Positions 1-9,161 of a stretch of 64,000 nt of DNA are shown here, piece by piece. Each line of letters starts with the position of its first letter. Position 1 is the stretch's first letter. The notes beneath the pieces were generated by a model, which saw nothing but the letters and a program-made list of their open reading frames with translations, ran no database searches and had not been told where the DNA came from. Source of the stretch: Polyangiaceae bacterium (GTDB lineage Bacteria > Myxococcota_A > Polyangia > Polyangiales > Polyangiaceae); assembly GCA_020633235.1 (NCBI GenBank), contig JACKEA010000009.1, positions 124,001 through 188,000 of the forward strand. Reading direction: 5' to 3'. The position numbers were made by a program, and so were the translations under genes.

Positions 1-495
1 CCACTCCGCCTCGCTGATGTCGGTGGCGAGCTTCGGCGTGAGCTCCTTCACCAGGCGTGCGTTGAGCTTGGCGTCCTTCAGCACTTCGGCGCCGATGATG
101 GTGTCGTCCTCCACGTGCTCGCTCACGTCGTCGTGGGCGAAACCGAGGCCGCTGCCGTTCTTCAAGTCGCTCAGCACCAGTGACTCACGAACGCCCGGCA
201 GATGACACACGGTGAGCAGGGCCAGCACGGCGAGGAGCGACCCCGAGATGACCACGACGGTGAAGGTGCGATGGCGGATGCGCGACACGAAGTCCACCAG
301 GGTGAGCAGCAAGAGCGGCGTCAGCGCAGCCCCGAGAGGCCAGAACGCGATGAAGTTCCAGCCGATCCCTCCGGCCTCGCGCACCAGCGGGCCCCGCAAC
401 AGGAGCAGCAGCGGCCAGGCGGACAGCGCCATGATCACCAGGAAGAAGTCCCACAGGGCCGAGTACTTGGGAGGCTGCGCCGGCGTGCTCACCAT
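1..495 (-). CDS. Membrane protein of unknown function (3' end beyond window)
   Basis: The first 165 codons of a minus-strand gene are present and the gene continues past base 1. The start is the ATG at 495. Three hydrophobic segments are visible at about residues 15-33, 47-68 and 79-97, followed by a soluble part that begins near residue 100 and is rich in Asp, Glu and Lys. The third segment is followed by a region that could be periplasmic or cytoplasmic. I do not recognise the family. It is divergent from the lipoprotein gene at 612, so the roughly 115 bp between them probably carries both promoters. An unbroken frame with GC-rich third positions supports real coding. Confidence 0.6.
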   Translation of the reverse strand, partial: MVSTPAQPPKYSALWDFFLVIMALSAWPLLLLLRGPLVREAGGIGWNFIAFWPLGAALTPLLLLTLVDFVSRIRHRTFTVVVISGSLLAVLALLTVCHLPGVRESLVLSDLKNGSGLGFAHDDVSEHVEDDTIIGAEVLKDAKLNARLVKELTPKLATDISEAEW

Positions 496-611
496 CGACG
501 ACTATAGGGCATCGCATGCGTCGAAGTCGCTTCGACATTGGCACACTCGGGCACACCGCCTGCGAATTCGGCTTGGGCTTGGGTGGAACGTGGCTTGCAC
601 CAGCCTGCTGG

Positions 612-1328
612 ATGACCCTCCGTCCCTTCCTGACGTTGTTCGTGCTCGGCGCTCTCGCCTCGGCCTGCGGTGGTTCTGCCAAGACGGATGGTTCCGGCGG
701 CGCCGGGGGCTCTGGGGCCGGCGGCGGCGGCGGGGCCACGACGGGAGGCAGCGGCGGCACCGGCGGCTGCGAGAGCCTGGTGCCGTGCTGCGACGGCGCG
801 GGGAATCCGGTGAGCCCAGTGTGCGACGCGACGGGGATGCCCGTGTGCCCACCGGGAGCCGCCTTCCCAGCGAGCGGAGTGTGCAGCGCCGGTCAGTGCG
901 CGCCCACGGTGCCGTGTGCCGCGGGCGAGTACTGCGACTACCCGGACGACCGTTGCGGCCAGGGAATGGCCGGCACCTGCAAGCCGAAGCCCACGGGCTG
1001 TGACCTGCTCTACGCCCCGGTGTGCAGCTGCGACGGCAGCGTCGCGGGGAACGCCTGCGCCGCGATGGCCGGGGGCACGGACGTGAACAAGAACGGCGGC
1101 TGCACCCCACCAATGGACACCTTCGCCTGCGGGGACGTGTTTTGCGCTTTCGGCAGCGAGTACTGCCTGCGAGGCGTCTCCGACGTGGGCGGAGAGCCCG
1201 ACTCCTACGGTTGCAAGCCTCTGCCCGCTCAGTGTCAGAGCTGCAGCTGCGTCGCGAACGAGCCCTGCGGCGACTGGTGTGAGGCAGCCGCGGACGGCTC
1301 CCTGACGCTCACCTGCCCAGGAGGTTAG
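612..1328 (+). CDS. Secreted Cys-rich lipoprotein with Kazal-like motif
   Basis: The protein has 238 residues from the ATG at 612, chosen because it gives a lipoprotein signal with lipobox ASAC (Cys19); the frame is open further upstream to 516. A Gly/Ser/Thr-rich linker follows the lipidated Cys, as in many myxobacterial surface lipoproteins. The rest is rich in Cys. A segment reading YAPVCSCDG, followed by GNAC and then a later Cys, resembles the core of Kazal-type protease inhibitor domains. A role as a surface inhibitor is inferred from that resemblance only. The 3' end overlaps the convergent gene (ending at 1325) by 4 bp. Confidence 0.7.
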   Translation: MTLRPFLTLFVLGALASACGGSAKTDGSGGAGGSGAGGGGGATTGGSGGTGGCESLVPCCDGAGNPVSPVCDATGMPVCPPGAAFPASGVCSAGQCAPTVPCAAGEYCDYPDDRCGQGMAGTCKPKPTGCDLLYAPVCSCDGSVAGNACAAMAGGTDVNKNGGCTPPMDTFACGDVFCAFGSEYCLRGVSDVGGEPDSYGCKPLPAQCQSCSCVANEPCGDWCEAAADGSLTLTCPGG

Positions 1329-2548
1329 AAGCGGCCGAGGAGCTGAGCGCCGCCAAGGCCCGGCGCCCACATCGGCGTGGCGGAGATCTCCATGGTGCCC
1401 GGTACCGTCGGCTTGCGGGCAGGCGCCGACTTTTCGTCCAGCTCGGGAACCTGAACCTTGGGCTCGTCGAACGCGTACAACACCAAGCCCGTGGCGCCCA
1501 CCGCCACACCGGCCCCGGCGCTGATCACTGCGGCGAGTCGGTAGCTGTCCCGACGATCGCGCAGATCGTTGTACTCGCCGAGCTGGACCGGCGTCAGATT
1601 GCCGGCGCCCTTGGCCTGATCCGCGATGTCCTGAGCCTGGTTCTCTTTGCGGATGGAGAGCGCACCGAGCACGCCGCCGGCCACGATGCCCGAAGCTCCG
1701 ACGCCCATCAGGATCCAACTCGTGGTGCGCTGACCGGTGGCCGCCATGCGCGCGCTCAGGGTGCGCCGCTCGCCGCGCTTCAGGTCCACGCTCTTGGTGA
1801 AGGCTTCGTGGCCGTTCAGAGTGACAGCGACGAAGTGCTTGCCGGCGACGACCTCCAAGGCCGGCAGGGGCGCCACGCCCTGATAGCGGCCGTCGAGGGC
1901 GATCTCCGCGCCACTCGGAGCGGAAATCGCGAGCCGCGCCGGCTTCTCTTTCAGGGACACGTCGAGGGGCGGAGCTCCAGTGTTCTCGTTGACCACGATC
2001 TCCCGGGAGTAGTCCTCGAAGCCCGGCGCGGTGAGGAGCACCGTGTGCTTGCCGGCCGTGACCTCCTTCACCAGGGTGCTGCCTTCGACCGGACGCCCAT
2101 CGAAGCTGATGCGCACGTTGGGAGTGGGCGAAGAGATCATGACCCGCGGCTTGGGCGGCGGCGGCGGAGCAGCTTCCGCGGCGCCTTCGGCCTCCAGCCG
2201 CTCCAGCAGCGGAACGAGCTTGCCCAGCGCCTCGGTGGCTTCCCCCCGTCGGCGCCCGTTGGGGTCCTTCTGCAGGTACTCGCGATAGTAGCGGACGGAG
2301 TCCTTGAGCCGCGCGGGATTGCTGTCCTGGAAGAACTGCATGCGATGGGCCTGACCCAGGGAAAACAGGAGACCGGAACGCGGAGAGCGCTTGTAGGCTT
2401 CCTCGAAGGCGTGCGCGGCGTCCACGTACTTGCCGCCTTGATAGGCCTTGGCGCCGATGTTGAAAAACGCGCGGGCGTCGCTTTCGGCGTCCGCTACGGC
2501 GTGGCCCGCGAGGGTGAAGGCTGTGAGGAAGATCATCCACTTCTTCAT
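1325..2548 (-). CDS. TPR and PEGA domain membrane-anchored protein
   Basis: This 407-residue protein starts with a signal peptide (cleavage near residue 20). A TPR-like helical region covers about 22-120 and a Pro-rich linker about 128-134. Two PEGA-type beta modules follow at about 136-200 and 205-268; the GKH and GF signatures recur in the first and GKH in the second. Two hydrophobic segments lie at about 277-299 and 338-360. PEGA domains are surface-associated modules, often fused to kinases in Myxococcota. Its start overlaps the stop of the upstream FG-GAP gene by 4 bp, so it is the third gene of a kinase/FG-GAP/PEGA operon. Its function is not known; a role in envelope sensing or scaffolding is inferred. 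Confidence 0.75.
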   Translation of the reverse strand: MKKWMIFLTAFTLAGHAVADAESDARAFFNIGAKAYQGGKYVDAAHAFEEAYKRSPRSGLLFSLGQAHRMQFFQDSNPARLKDSVRYYREYLQKDPNGRRRGEATEALGKLVPLLERLEAEGAAEAAPPPPPKPRVMISSPTPNVRISFDGRPVEGSTLVKEVTAGKHTVLLTAPGFEDYSREIVVNENTGAPPLDVSLKEKPARLAISAPSGAEIALDGRYQGVAPLPALEVVAGKHFVAVTLNGHEAFTKSVDLKRGERRTLSARMAATGQRTTSWILMGVGASGIVAGGVLGALSIRKENQAQDIADQAKGAGNLTPVQLGEYNDLRDRRDSYRLAAVISAGAGVAVGATGLVLYAFDEPKVQVPELDEKSAPARKPTVPGTMEISATPMWAPGLGGAQLLGRF

Positions 2549-5181
2549 TTGAGCACCGGAACCCCGGACAACAGAGACAGCCCCGCAGGGCCAGAGCTGA
2601 CGAGATCCGCCACTCCGTCCCCGTCGAAGTCCCCCGCTCTCAAGCTGAGCGCACCCCCTACGTCGGCGACGAGCTTGGGCTCCGACAGCTGGCCCGCGTC
2701 GCGATCCATGTCCATGACGAACACGCGGCCATCGACGCTCGTCACGGCAACCTCGGGCTCCGGATCGCGATCCAGGTTCGCGATGGCGAAGGAGAAGGCG
2801 ACCAACGGCGCTCCGTCCACCAGGGGGTCGTCGAAGATCACGGGACTCTCCGCCAGGACGCCCCCCTCGTTCTTGTACAGCACCAAGCGAGGCTCGAGGT
2901 CCGCGTCCGCGTCCGGGACCAGGCCCAGCACCATGACGTCCGGGAACTTGCCGTCACCGTCGAAGTCCACCGCTTGGATGGCCCCCGGCGCCAGGAAGTC
3001 GTCCCCGCCCGGGCCAGAGCCGGCGCTGCCCGGATCCGCGCCCAGGTAGCACTGCGCGCCCAGCACCCACAGGTCGACGAGGCCCACGCTCTGAGACGCC
3101 ACCGGCGAGATCTCGAAGGTCCGGCCGGACGCCCCCGCCACGGAGCGCGCGATGGCGAGGCCGCTCGGATCCGTCGCTCCGTCGTCGTAGCGCAAGCCGA
3201 AGAACACGATCTCGTCAGTGCCGTCGGAATCGAGGTCCACCACCGTGGCCAGTGCGCCGCACGCCTCGAACGTGGACGGGAAGGGCGTGGCGGACGCCAT
3301 CGACTGCTGCAGCGCGGCTTCCCCCGTGGACGGCAGCAGCACCAGATTCTGACTGGGATCGGTGTCGCCGACGGGCGACGTCACGAGCGCCAGGTCTGGA
3401 TGCGGGTCGTCGTCGAAACTTCCGACGAAGGCACGCGTGGCGGATACCGGCGCGTTGTTGGCAAACAGCGTGAACGAAGACTGAAGCTGGCGATCCGCAC
3501 GGCCGAAAAAGATGGCGGAGCTCTGGCTCTTGCCGTCCAGCGACTGCGAGAGCACGCCGATGTCGTTCACGCCGTCGAACAGCCCACCCGTGAAGGGCGC
3601 CACGTTGCCGACGGCGAGCTGCTGGATGTGCTGCAGCCGCGCCACCGACGTCGGAGCGTCCGGGATCGCCAGCGGCTTGCCGTACACGACGGCGAGGGTG
3701 TCTTCCGGGTTCGCCGCGCTGCCGGCCACCTTGAAAACGGCGTCTGGGAGCAGATCGCCGTCGAAGTCCCCGACGGCCAGATCCGTGGCGGTGCCGTCCA
3801 CCGGCAGCTCGACGCGATTGAACCCGCCGGGCTCCTTCCCGTTGCCATTGAGGAAGTCCACGTGGCGCGCCTTCTTTCGCAACGCGATGACATCGACGAT
3901 ACCGTTGGCGTTGAAGTCGGCGATGGCGGCTTCGGACCAGGGGTCGCCGTCGTTGTACGCGACGCACTCGTAGCCGGGGATGGCGACGCCCAGTGCGCCG
4001 CAGTAGACGCTGGCGCTGGCGCTCACGAGCACGGTCTTGGGCAGCACCAGGTCGATCTTCTTGTCGCCGTTCAAATCCCCCACCGCCAGGGGTAATTCCG
4101 CCGTGGCGCCCCACACCGACAGCGGCGCGAACTTGTCGTTGCCCACGACATCGGCGTTCGCCGGATCGGAGTCGAAGCTCGCGCCCAGCGCCCCGTAGCT
4201 CACGAACAGGCCAGCCACCTTGTTCTTCAAGCCACGGACCACGATGTCGAGCTTTTCGTCGCTGTTCACCTTGGCCAAGAGGGTGCTGGAGGCCACCGTG
4301 AACCCCAGGGGCAAGGAGATCTTCGCCGCCGGCACGGCGTTCTTGTTCCACTCCCACTGGCCCGCCGCCACGCTGCGACAGGTCTCGTACACGTCCACTG
4401 TGGAAGCGGCGTTCACCGCCATCACCAGCTCGTCGCAGGGGGACGCGGGATCGAGATCCGCAGCCCGGATGGGCAGGAACGCCGGCTCCGCCGACGGCGG
4501 GAGATTGAACAGCTTCTGGTTCCCCACCACGTCCCACACCGACTCGCTGTCACCCGTGCGCAGGATGCCGAGCACCTCGTCACCCAGGTAGTCGAGGCCG
4601 GGCATGGCGTTCATGATCACGTAGCCCTCGAGGCCCTCCTGCACCGGAAACGGCGCGTAGGCGATGGGCGACAGCGTGCGGTCCGCCTTGCCCCGCAGCA
4701 CGGAGATGTCTCCTCGCGTCAACGTGAGGGACGCGCGCCCGTCGTCCGTCAGGGAGCCGACCGCAGGCCAGGACGGCGTCCCCGCGATGTTCGCGCTGGA
4801 GGCTTGGCTCCCGCTGGTATCGAAGTAGTGCACGGACACGCCGCCGGGCTCCAGGGTCACGACGTCGCTGAGGCCGTCGCCATCGAAGTCCGCCGCGGTT
4901 CCCAAGAGGCCGGACTCGGACGTTGCCGGATGCGCGACGAAATCCCCGCTGGCTTGCCGGCAGATCGCGTCGCTGCCGCAGGCCCATCCGTCTGGACACG
5001 CGCGGCGCTCGCCATTCTGATCCGGAGAACAATCGATGCGGCAAGCGCGGCACGAGGGGTCCGAGGAGTCGCAGTCCTCCCCGGGCTCGAGAATGCCGTT
5101 GCCACAAACGCCGGCATCGATGGCCGGCAGGTTGGCGCACCCCGCGAGCAGGAGGAGCGCGGGCAGCCAATGCTTCGTCAT
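2545..5181 (-). CDS. FG-GAP/VCBS repeat surface lipoprotein
   Basis: This 878-residue protein has a lipoprotein signal (lipobox LAGC, Cys15). Next comes a Cys-rich segment with CGNGILEPGEDCD, the type of repeat found in many myxobacterial secreted proteins. After that there are about ten FG-GAP/VCBS-like repeats, recognised by recurring calcium-binding signatures such as DFDGDG, DLNGDKKID, DFNANGIVD and DLDSDGTDE. These repeats form beta-propeller blades, as in integrin alpha chains. The protein should sit on the cell surface. The ATG at 5181 shares one base with the stop of the upstream kinase gene, which indicates translational coupling. Its ligand cannot be told from sequence. Confidence 0.82.
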   Translation of the reverse strand: MTKHWLPALLLLAGCANLPAIDAGVCGNGILEPGEDCDSSDPSCRACRIDCSPDQNGERRACPDGWACGSDAICRQASGDFVAHPATSESGLLGTAADFDGDGLSDVVTLEPGGVSVHYFDTSGSQASSANIAGTPSWPAVGSLTDDGRASLTLTRGDISVLRGKADRTLSPIAYAPFPVQEGLEGYVIMNAMPGLDYLGDEVLGILRTGDSESVWDVVGNQKLFNLPPSAEPAFLPIRAADLDPASPCDELVMAVNAASTVDVYETCRSVAAGQWEWNKNAVPAAKISLPLGFTVASSTLLAKVNSDEKLDIVVRGLKNKVAGLFVSYGALGASFDSDPANADVVGNDKFAPLSVWGATAELPLAVGDLNGDKKIDLVLPKTVLVSASASVYCGALGVAIPGYECVAYNDGDPWSEAAIADFNANGIVDVIALRKKARHVDFLNGNGKEPGGFNRVELPVDGTATDLAVGDFDGDLLPDAVFKVAGSAANPEDTLAVVYGKPLAIPDAPTSVARLQHIQQLAVGNVAPFTGGLFDGVNDIGVLSQSLDGKSQSSAIFFGRADRQLQSSFTLFANNAPVSATRAFVGSFDDDPHPDLALVTSPVGDTDPSQNLVLLPSTGEAALQQSMASATPFPSTFEACGALATVVDLDSDGTDEIVFFGLRYDDGATDPSGLAIARSVAGASGRTFEISPVASQSVGLVDLWVLGAQCYLGADPGSAGSGPGGDDFLAPGAIQAVDFDGDGKFPDVMVLGLVPDADADLEPRLVLYKNEGGVLAESPVIFDDPLVDGAPLVAFSFAIANLDRDPEPEVAVTSVDGRVFVMDMDRDAGQLSEPKLVADVGGALSLRAGDFDGDGVADLVSSGPAGLSLLSGVPVLK

Positions 5182-6716
5182 CAGAACTCCAATTCGGACT
5201 TCGGCGCCTTCGGCTTGGACGGCACCACGGGTCTGCTGGCTGGTTTCTTGGCGAGCTTTGCGGAAACCACGGCATTCTGCGACGGCGTCACCGTGATGGT
5301 GCTCGGCTTGTAGCCCTCCGCTTCCAGGCGGAGCGTCACTTCGGCATCACCCCGAGGCAGCTCGATGACGTCGTCGGGAACGGTGCCGAGCTTCTCGTCA
5401 TCGCGAAACACGTCCACGCGCTCGGGAACGGACTGCACCGTGAGGGTGATGGTCTTCGGTGCGGCCGGCGGCACCGGCTTCACCACGGGTTTCGCGCTCG
5501 AGACCGGTGGGGCCAGAGCGGAGGGCTCCGGCGCCATCGCCTGCCGAGCTGGCTTCTGATGCTGCAAGCCCCACGCGCCGAGGCCCACGACCGCCAAGAG
5601 CCCCACCCCGAGTCCGCCGAACAGCAGCGCGCGCCGCGAGCCGCCGGGCCTGTCCGGCATGGCGAGGGTCTCTGCCGCGGACAGCGTCGTCGCCTCGCGC
5701 ACCGCCCCCGACGGTGTCATCGGCGCGTGCACCCCCGACGGGCTGGCGCCGAGCTCGAACCCGGCGCGTGCGGCAGCCTCCGCCAGCGCTTCCACCGCCG
5801 CCCCGGCGGAGGACGGCCGCTCGCTCGGGACCTTCGAAAGCATGGCCATCACCGGTCCGTCCAGCTCCAGCGGCAGCCCCACGGGGAGGGTGCTCGGGTT
5901 CTGGGCGATGCCGCTCACGTGCTTGAACATCACCTGCATGAAGGACTCGGCCACGAACGGCAGTTGGCCGGTGAGCAGCTGATAGCTGACGACGCCCAGG
6001 GAGTAGATGTCCGTGTGGTGGTCGATCTTGTCGCCTCGGCACTGCTCCGGCGACATGTAATACGGCGTGCCCATGGGCACGCCGGTCCGCGTCTTGTGGC
6101 TGCCGGTGGCGTCCCCCATGAGCTTGGCGATGCCGAAGTCGAGGAGCTTGGGGATCACCACGCCGTCCTCCTCGTCTACGAGGAACACGTTCTCCGGCTT
6201 CAGATCGCGGTGCACGATGCCCGCCGCGTGAGCCGCGTCGAGGGCTCGGGCCACGCCACGCAGGATGGTCACCGTTTCGCTCGGGCTGAGACGCCCTCGC
6301 TCGCGCAAGTGATCTTCCAGCGTCTTGCCGTCGAGTAGCTCCATCACGAAGTACTGACGACCGTCGGGCAGGGCACCGAAGGCGAAGATGTCGATGATGT
6401 GGCGGCTGCGCACCTGATTCGCCGCCCGCGCTTCCGCGATGAAACGCGATACCATTTCCGGCGAAGACGACAGCTGGCGGGACAGCACCTTGATGGCCAC
6501 GGCCTTGCCGATGACGGGGTGCTCGCCTCGATAAACCGTTCCAAAGCCGCCCTCCCCCAGCTTGGAAACGATTCGATACTCACCCACCATCTCGCCGGCG
6601 GGCACGTCGCGATCCAACCCCTGGGCAGCGGCATCGGGGATCAAGGTTTGCCCGTCCTCGGGGCACTTGGTGTGATCCTCGGGATACTGCTTGTGGCACT
6701 GGGGGCAGACGGACAT
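5181..6716 (-). CDS. Ser/Thr protein kinase with N-terminal zinc ribbon and C-terminal PEGA domain
   Basis: The protein has 511 residues. A short Cys cluster near the N-terminus (CPQC, then CPEDG) is a zinc-ribbon-like motif common in myxobacterial kinases. A complete Hanks-type kinase domain spans about 47-310. It has a glycine loop GEGGFGTVY, the ATP-binding Lys76 in VAIKV, HRDLKPEN (Asp171) and DFG (Asp193). A Ser/Thr/Pro-rich juxtamembrane region precedes one membrane span at about 363-384. The outer part ends in a PEGA-type beta domain (about 425-495). It should phosphorylate cytoplasmic targets in response to an envelope signal. It is the first gene of an operon with the FG-GAP lipoprotein and the TPR/PEGA protein. 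Confidence 0.92.
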   Translation of the reverse strand: MSVCPQCHKQYPEDHTKCPEDGQTLIPDAAAQGLDRDVPAGEMVGEYRIVSKLGEGGFGTVYRGEHPVIGKAVAIKVLSRQLSSSPEMVSRFIAEARAANQVRSRHIIDIFAFGALPDGRQYFVMELLDGKTLEDHLRERGRLSPSETVTILRGVARALDAAHAAGIVHRDLKPENVFLVDEEDGVVIPKLLDFGIAKLMGDATGSHKTRTGVPMGTPYYMSPEQCRGDKIDHHTDIYSLGVVSYQLLTGQLPFVAESFMQVMFKHVSGIAQNPSTLPVGLPLELDGPVMAMLSKVPSERPSSAGAAVEALAEAAARAGFELGASPSGVHAPMTPSGAVREATTLSAAETLAMPDRPGGSRRALLFGGLGVGLLAVVGLGAWGLQHQKPARQAMAPEPSALAPPVSSAKPVVKPVPPAAPKTITLTVQSVPERVDVFRDDEKLGTVPDDVIELPRGDAEVTLRLEAEGYKPSTITVTPSQNAVVSAKLAKKPASRPVVPSKPKAPKSELEF

Positions 6717-6722
6717 ACGACA

Positions 6723-6748
6723 GCCGGCTAAGCGTACAACACGCCGGC
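6723..6748 (-). terminator. Candidate hairpin between transglycosylase and kinase genes
   Basis: GCCGGC occurs twice, 14 bases apart, and being self-complementary it can close a hairpin in the 39 bp gap downstream of the minus-strand transglycosylase gene (stop at 6756) and upstream of the kinase start (6716). There is no T-run, so factor-independent termination is uncertain. Confidence 0.3.
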
Positions 6749-6755
6749 CTGCGAG

Positions 6756-9161
6756 TCAGGGCGTCAGTGCCAGCGGCAGCACCATGGCTTCGTCCGCCGT
6801 CGCGGGCGCGTACAGGTAGGCGTACGCCGCGCGGCTCGCCAGCACCCGCTTGGTGTAGCGGCGCGTCTCGGAGTAGGGGATCGACTCCACCCACACGTCG
6901 AAATCCATGTGCGGCCGCTCTCGGAGCCAGCGCAGGGGGCGCCCCGGCCCCGCGTTGTAGCCGGGGATCGCGAGCACCGGGTTCTGCTTGAAGCGGTCCG
7001 TCAAGCGGCCGAGCCCACGGCTGCCGAGGGCGATGTTCACGGTGGGTCGCTTCAAGGACGCCGGATCCCACGGCAAGCCCACGGGCTTCGCCAGCATCTT
7101 GGCGGTGGGCACGATGAGCTGCATCAGGCCGTGGGCGTCCGCGTGGCTGACGGCGTCCGGGTCGAAGGCGCTCTCTTCTCGCATCACGGCGTAGATCAAT
7201 GCCTCGGGTATGCCGTTCTTCTTTGCTTCCTTGGCGACCAGCGCCTGATGGGGCCGCGGGAACGCGAGCTCCCAAGCCTTGACCCAATCTCCTGCCGGCC
7301 AGTGCCCGAGCCAATCCGTGAGCAGCCCTCGCGCCACCGAGTGCGCGTCCTTCGCGGAACCGGCGCGCGAGTACAACAGCGCCAAACCCCACAACAGGCC
7401 CGGCTCGGCCCCGGGCTTGGCGATGTCCAGGGCTTGGATCTCGCGCTTCGCCAGCTCGAACTCGCCTTGACGCAAGAGCTCCAGAGCACGCTGGAAGCCG
7501 TCGGAGTCGAACTCCGGTTGGTGCTCGAAGGTGAACGGCTCCGCCGCGGTCTTCTTGGCCGCCTCTTCCCGAACGCGCTTCGCCTTGAACGGGTCCTTTT
7601 CAACCAGCCGTGAGTAGGCGTGCAGCATGTAGTAGCTGAGGGGCAGCTCCCGCACGATGTTCTCGAGCTCGGCGTAGCCCCGGTCCGCTTCCCCCGTCTC
7701 GATCCAGGCCCGCGCTCGGAAGTACCGCTCCCGCCCCGAGAACTCCGTGCCCCGAGCGCTGTCCCGCCCGCTCACCAGCGTGGCCGCCCGGTCGAGCACC
7801 GACGCCGCGCCGGACCAATCCCCCTTCTCGATGCGACGCAGCGCCAGTCGGAACACGCCGTCGAGCACCATGTCGCCGTCGGGGTAGTCCTCCGGCATCT
7901 TGCCGAGCAGCTCCGTGAAGCGAGCCTCCACTCCGAGCTCGAAGTAGCTGAACGCCGAAAGCATGCGCGCGTCGTCCGCCAGACGATTCGTGGGCAGCTC
8001 CTTCTCCAGCTGGCGGTAACGGGCGATGGCCTGCATGTGTCGCCCATCCCGTGCCAGGTACTTGCCGGCCAGGTACAACGCCCGGGCGCGCTGATCCGGA
8101 TCCTTCTTGCAGTGATCCAGCACGCCGTCCAGAGAGCGCGACGCACGCCCCGTGTCACGCTGTGCGGAGATCGCCTTGCCGCGCAGGATGCCGACCTCGC
8201 AACCCACCGCGTTCCACTTCTCCGCCTTGGGCAGGTCGGCAAGCAGGGCGTCGGCGGCCTTCTCCGCAGACTCGTACTCGCGACCATCGAGCAAGGCCTT
8301 CACGCGAGCGAGCTCCACCTCCGGCCCCGGCTTTGCAAAGCGTGCGCGCTGCGCTTTGGGCAGCGCGGCCATCGCGCGCGCCTCGATGGCGTCGGCGCGC
8401 CGGGTGATGGACTTGCTGGCGGCGTTCTCCGCGCTCACGCGCCGAGCGAGGCTCAGCGCCTCCACCACGTCGCCATCGGCTTCCGTCGCGCTCGGCTTCT
8501 TGCCCTGGGCGCGGGTGAGCAGTGCCTCGGCGAGGCGCAAGGAAACGTTGACGCGATCGCTCGGCTCCGGCGCACCGTGCAGGTGATCTCGCCAGGTGTC
8601 GATCGCCAGATCCACCTTGCCGCTCTTCACCGCGGCCTCCGCGATCAGAAGCCGTGCTTCTTCGGCGAGGGGCTGATCCAGTGGCACTTTCGACAGCTCC
8701 GCCAGCGCCTGCTCCACTCTGCCGGAGCGCAGCCGCGTCCTTCCCGCGCCCAGCCGCGCGTAGCCCGAAAGAGCCCAGGGGACTGCCGCCGCCAGGTCGT
8801 AGGACGCCGCGGCGCCGCGTTCGTCTCCGGCCTTTTCGCGCAGCCGCGCGAGGAGCAGCTGCCAGCGGGGCACGTCGGCCTGCACCGGAGGCGTCTTCGC
8901 CATCACGGCCTCGACCTCTCGCGCCGCCGCCGCAGCGTTGCCGACGCCCAGCATCTTGCCCGCCTTCTCCAGCTCCGGCTGCGCCAAGAGAGGCACGAAG
9001 TCGGCGATGTCCACCTTGGCCGCGGAGGCGTGGGCGGGCGGCTTCTTCGCGGGGGCGTTGTCGTCCTTGGCCAGCGGCGTGGGCAAGCCGTGGGTCGTCG
9101 GAGCTTGCTGGGCCGAGCACGCCACCACCAATGCCAGCGGGAGCAGGAAGCGATGTCGCAT
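6756..9161 (-). CDS. Lytic murein transglycosylase with long TPR-like N-terminal region
   Basis: This 801-residue protein begins with a lipoprotein signal (lipobox VVAC, Cys15). About 550 residues of helical TPR-like repeats follow, resembling the alpha-superhelical U domain of Slt70. The C-terminal catalytic domain (about residues 630-790) has the goose-lysozyme-like SLT signatures: MREES with the catalytic Glu, then GLMQL and a YNAG motif. It should cleave the glycan backbone of peptidoglycan from the periplasmic side of the outer membrane. The usual AAYNAG is PGYNAG here, a small deviation. The ATG at 9161 shares one base with the stop of the upstream coiled-coil gene, so the two are coupled. 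Confidence 0.88.
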   Translation of the reverse strand: MRHRFLLPLALVVACSAQQAPTTHGLPTPLAKDDNAPAKKPPAHASAAKVDIADFVPLLAQPELEKAGKMLGVGNAAAAAREVEAVMAKTPPVQADVPRWQLLLARLREKAGDERGAAASYDLAAAVPWALSGYARLGAGRTRLRSGRVEQALAELSKVPLDQPLAEEARLLIAEAAVKSGKVDLAIDTWRDHLHGAPEPSDRVNVSLRLAEALLTRAQGKKPSATEADGDVVEALSLARRVSAENAASKSITRRADAIEARAMAALPKAQRARFAKPGPEVELARVKALLDGREYESAEKAADALLADLPKAEKWNAVGCEVGILRGKAISAQRDTGRASRSLDGVLDHCKKDPDQRARALYLAGKYLARDGRHMQAIARYRQLEKELPTNRLADDARMLSAFSYFELGVEARFTELLGKMPEDYPDGDMVLDGVFRLALRRIEKGDWSGAASVLDRAATLVSGRDSARGTEFSGRERYFRARAWIETGEADRGYAELENIVRELPLSYYMLHAYSRLVEKDPFKAKRVREEAAKKTAAEPFTFEHQPEFDSDGFQRALELLRQGEFELAKREIQALDIAKPGAEPGLLWGLALLYSRAGSAKDAHSVARGLLTDWLGHWPAGDWVKAWELAFPRPHQALVAKEAKKNGIPEALIYAVMREESAFDPDAVSHADAHGLMQLIVPTAKMLAKPVGLPWDPASLKRPTVNIALGSRGLGRLTDRFKQNPVLAIPGYNAGPGRPLRWLRERPHMDFDVWVESIPYSETRRYTKRVLASRAAYAYLYAPATADEAMVLPLALTP

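Noticed and set aside
489..2540. 683-codon open frame on the minus strand
   Set aside because: It is Arg-rich, lacks any motif and lies in another frame of the TPR/PEGA and Kazal-like genes, which have signal peptides and recognised domains.
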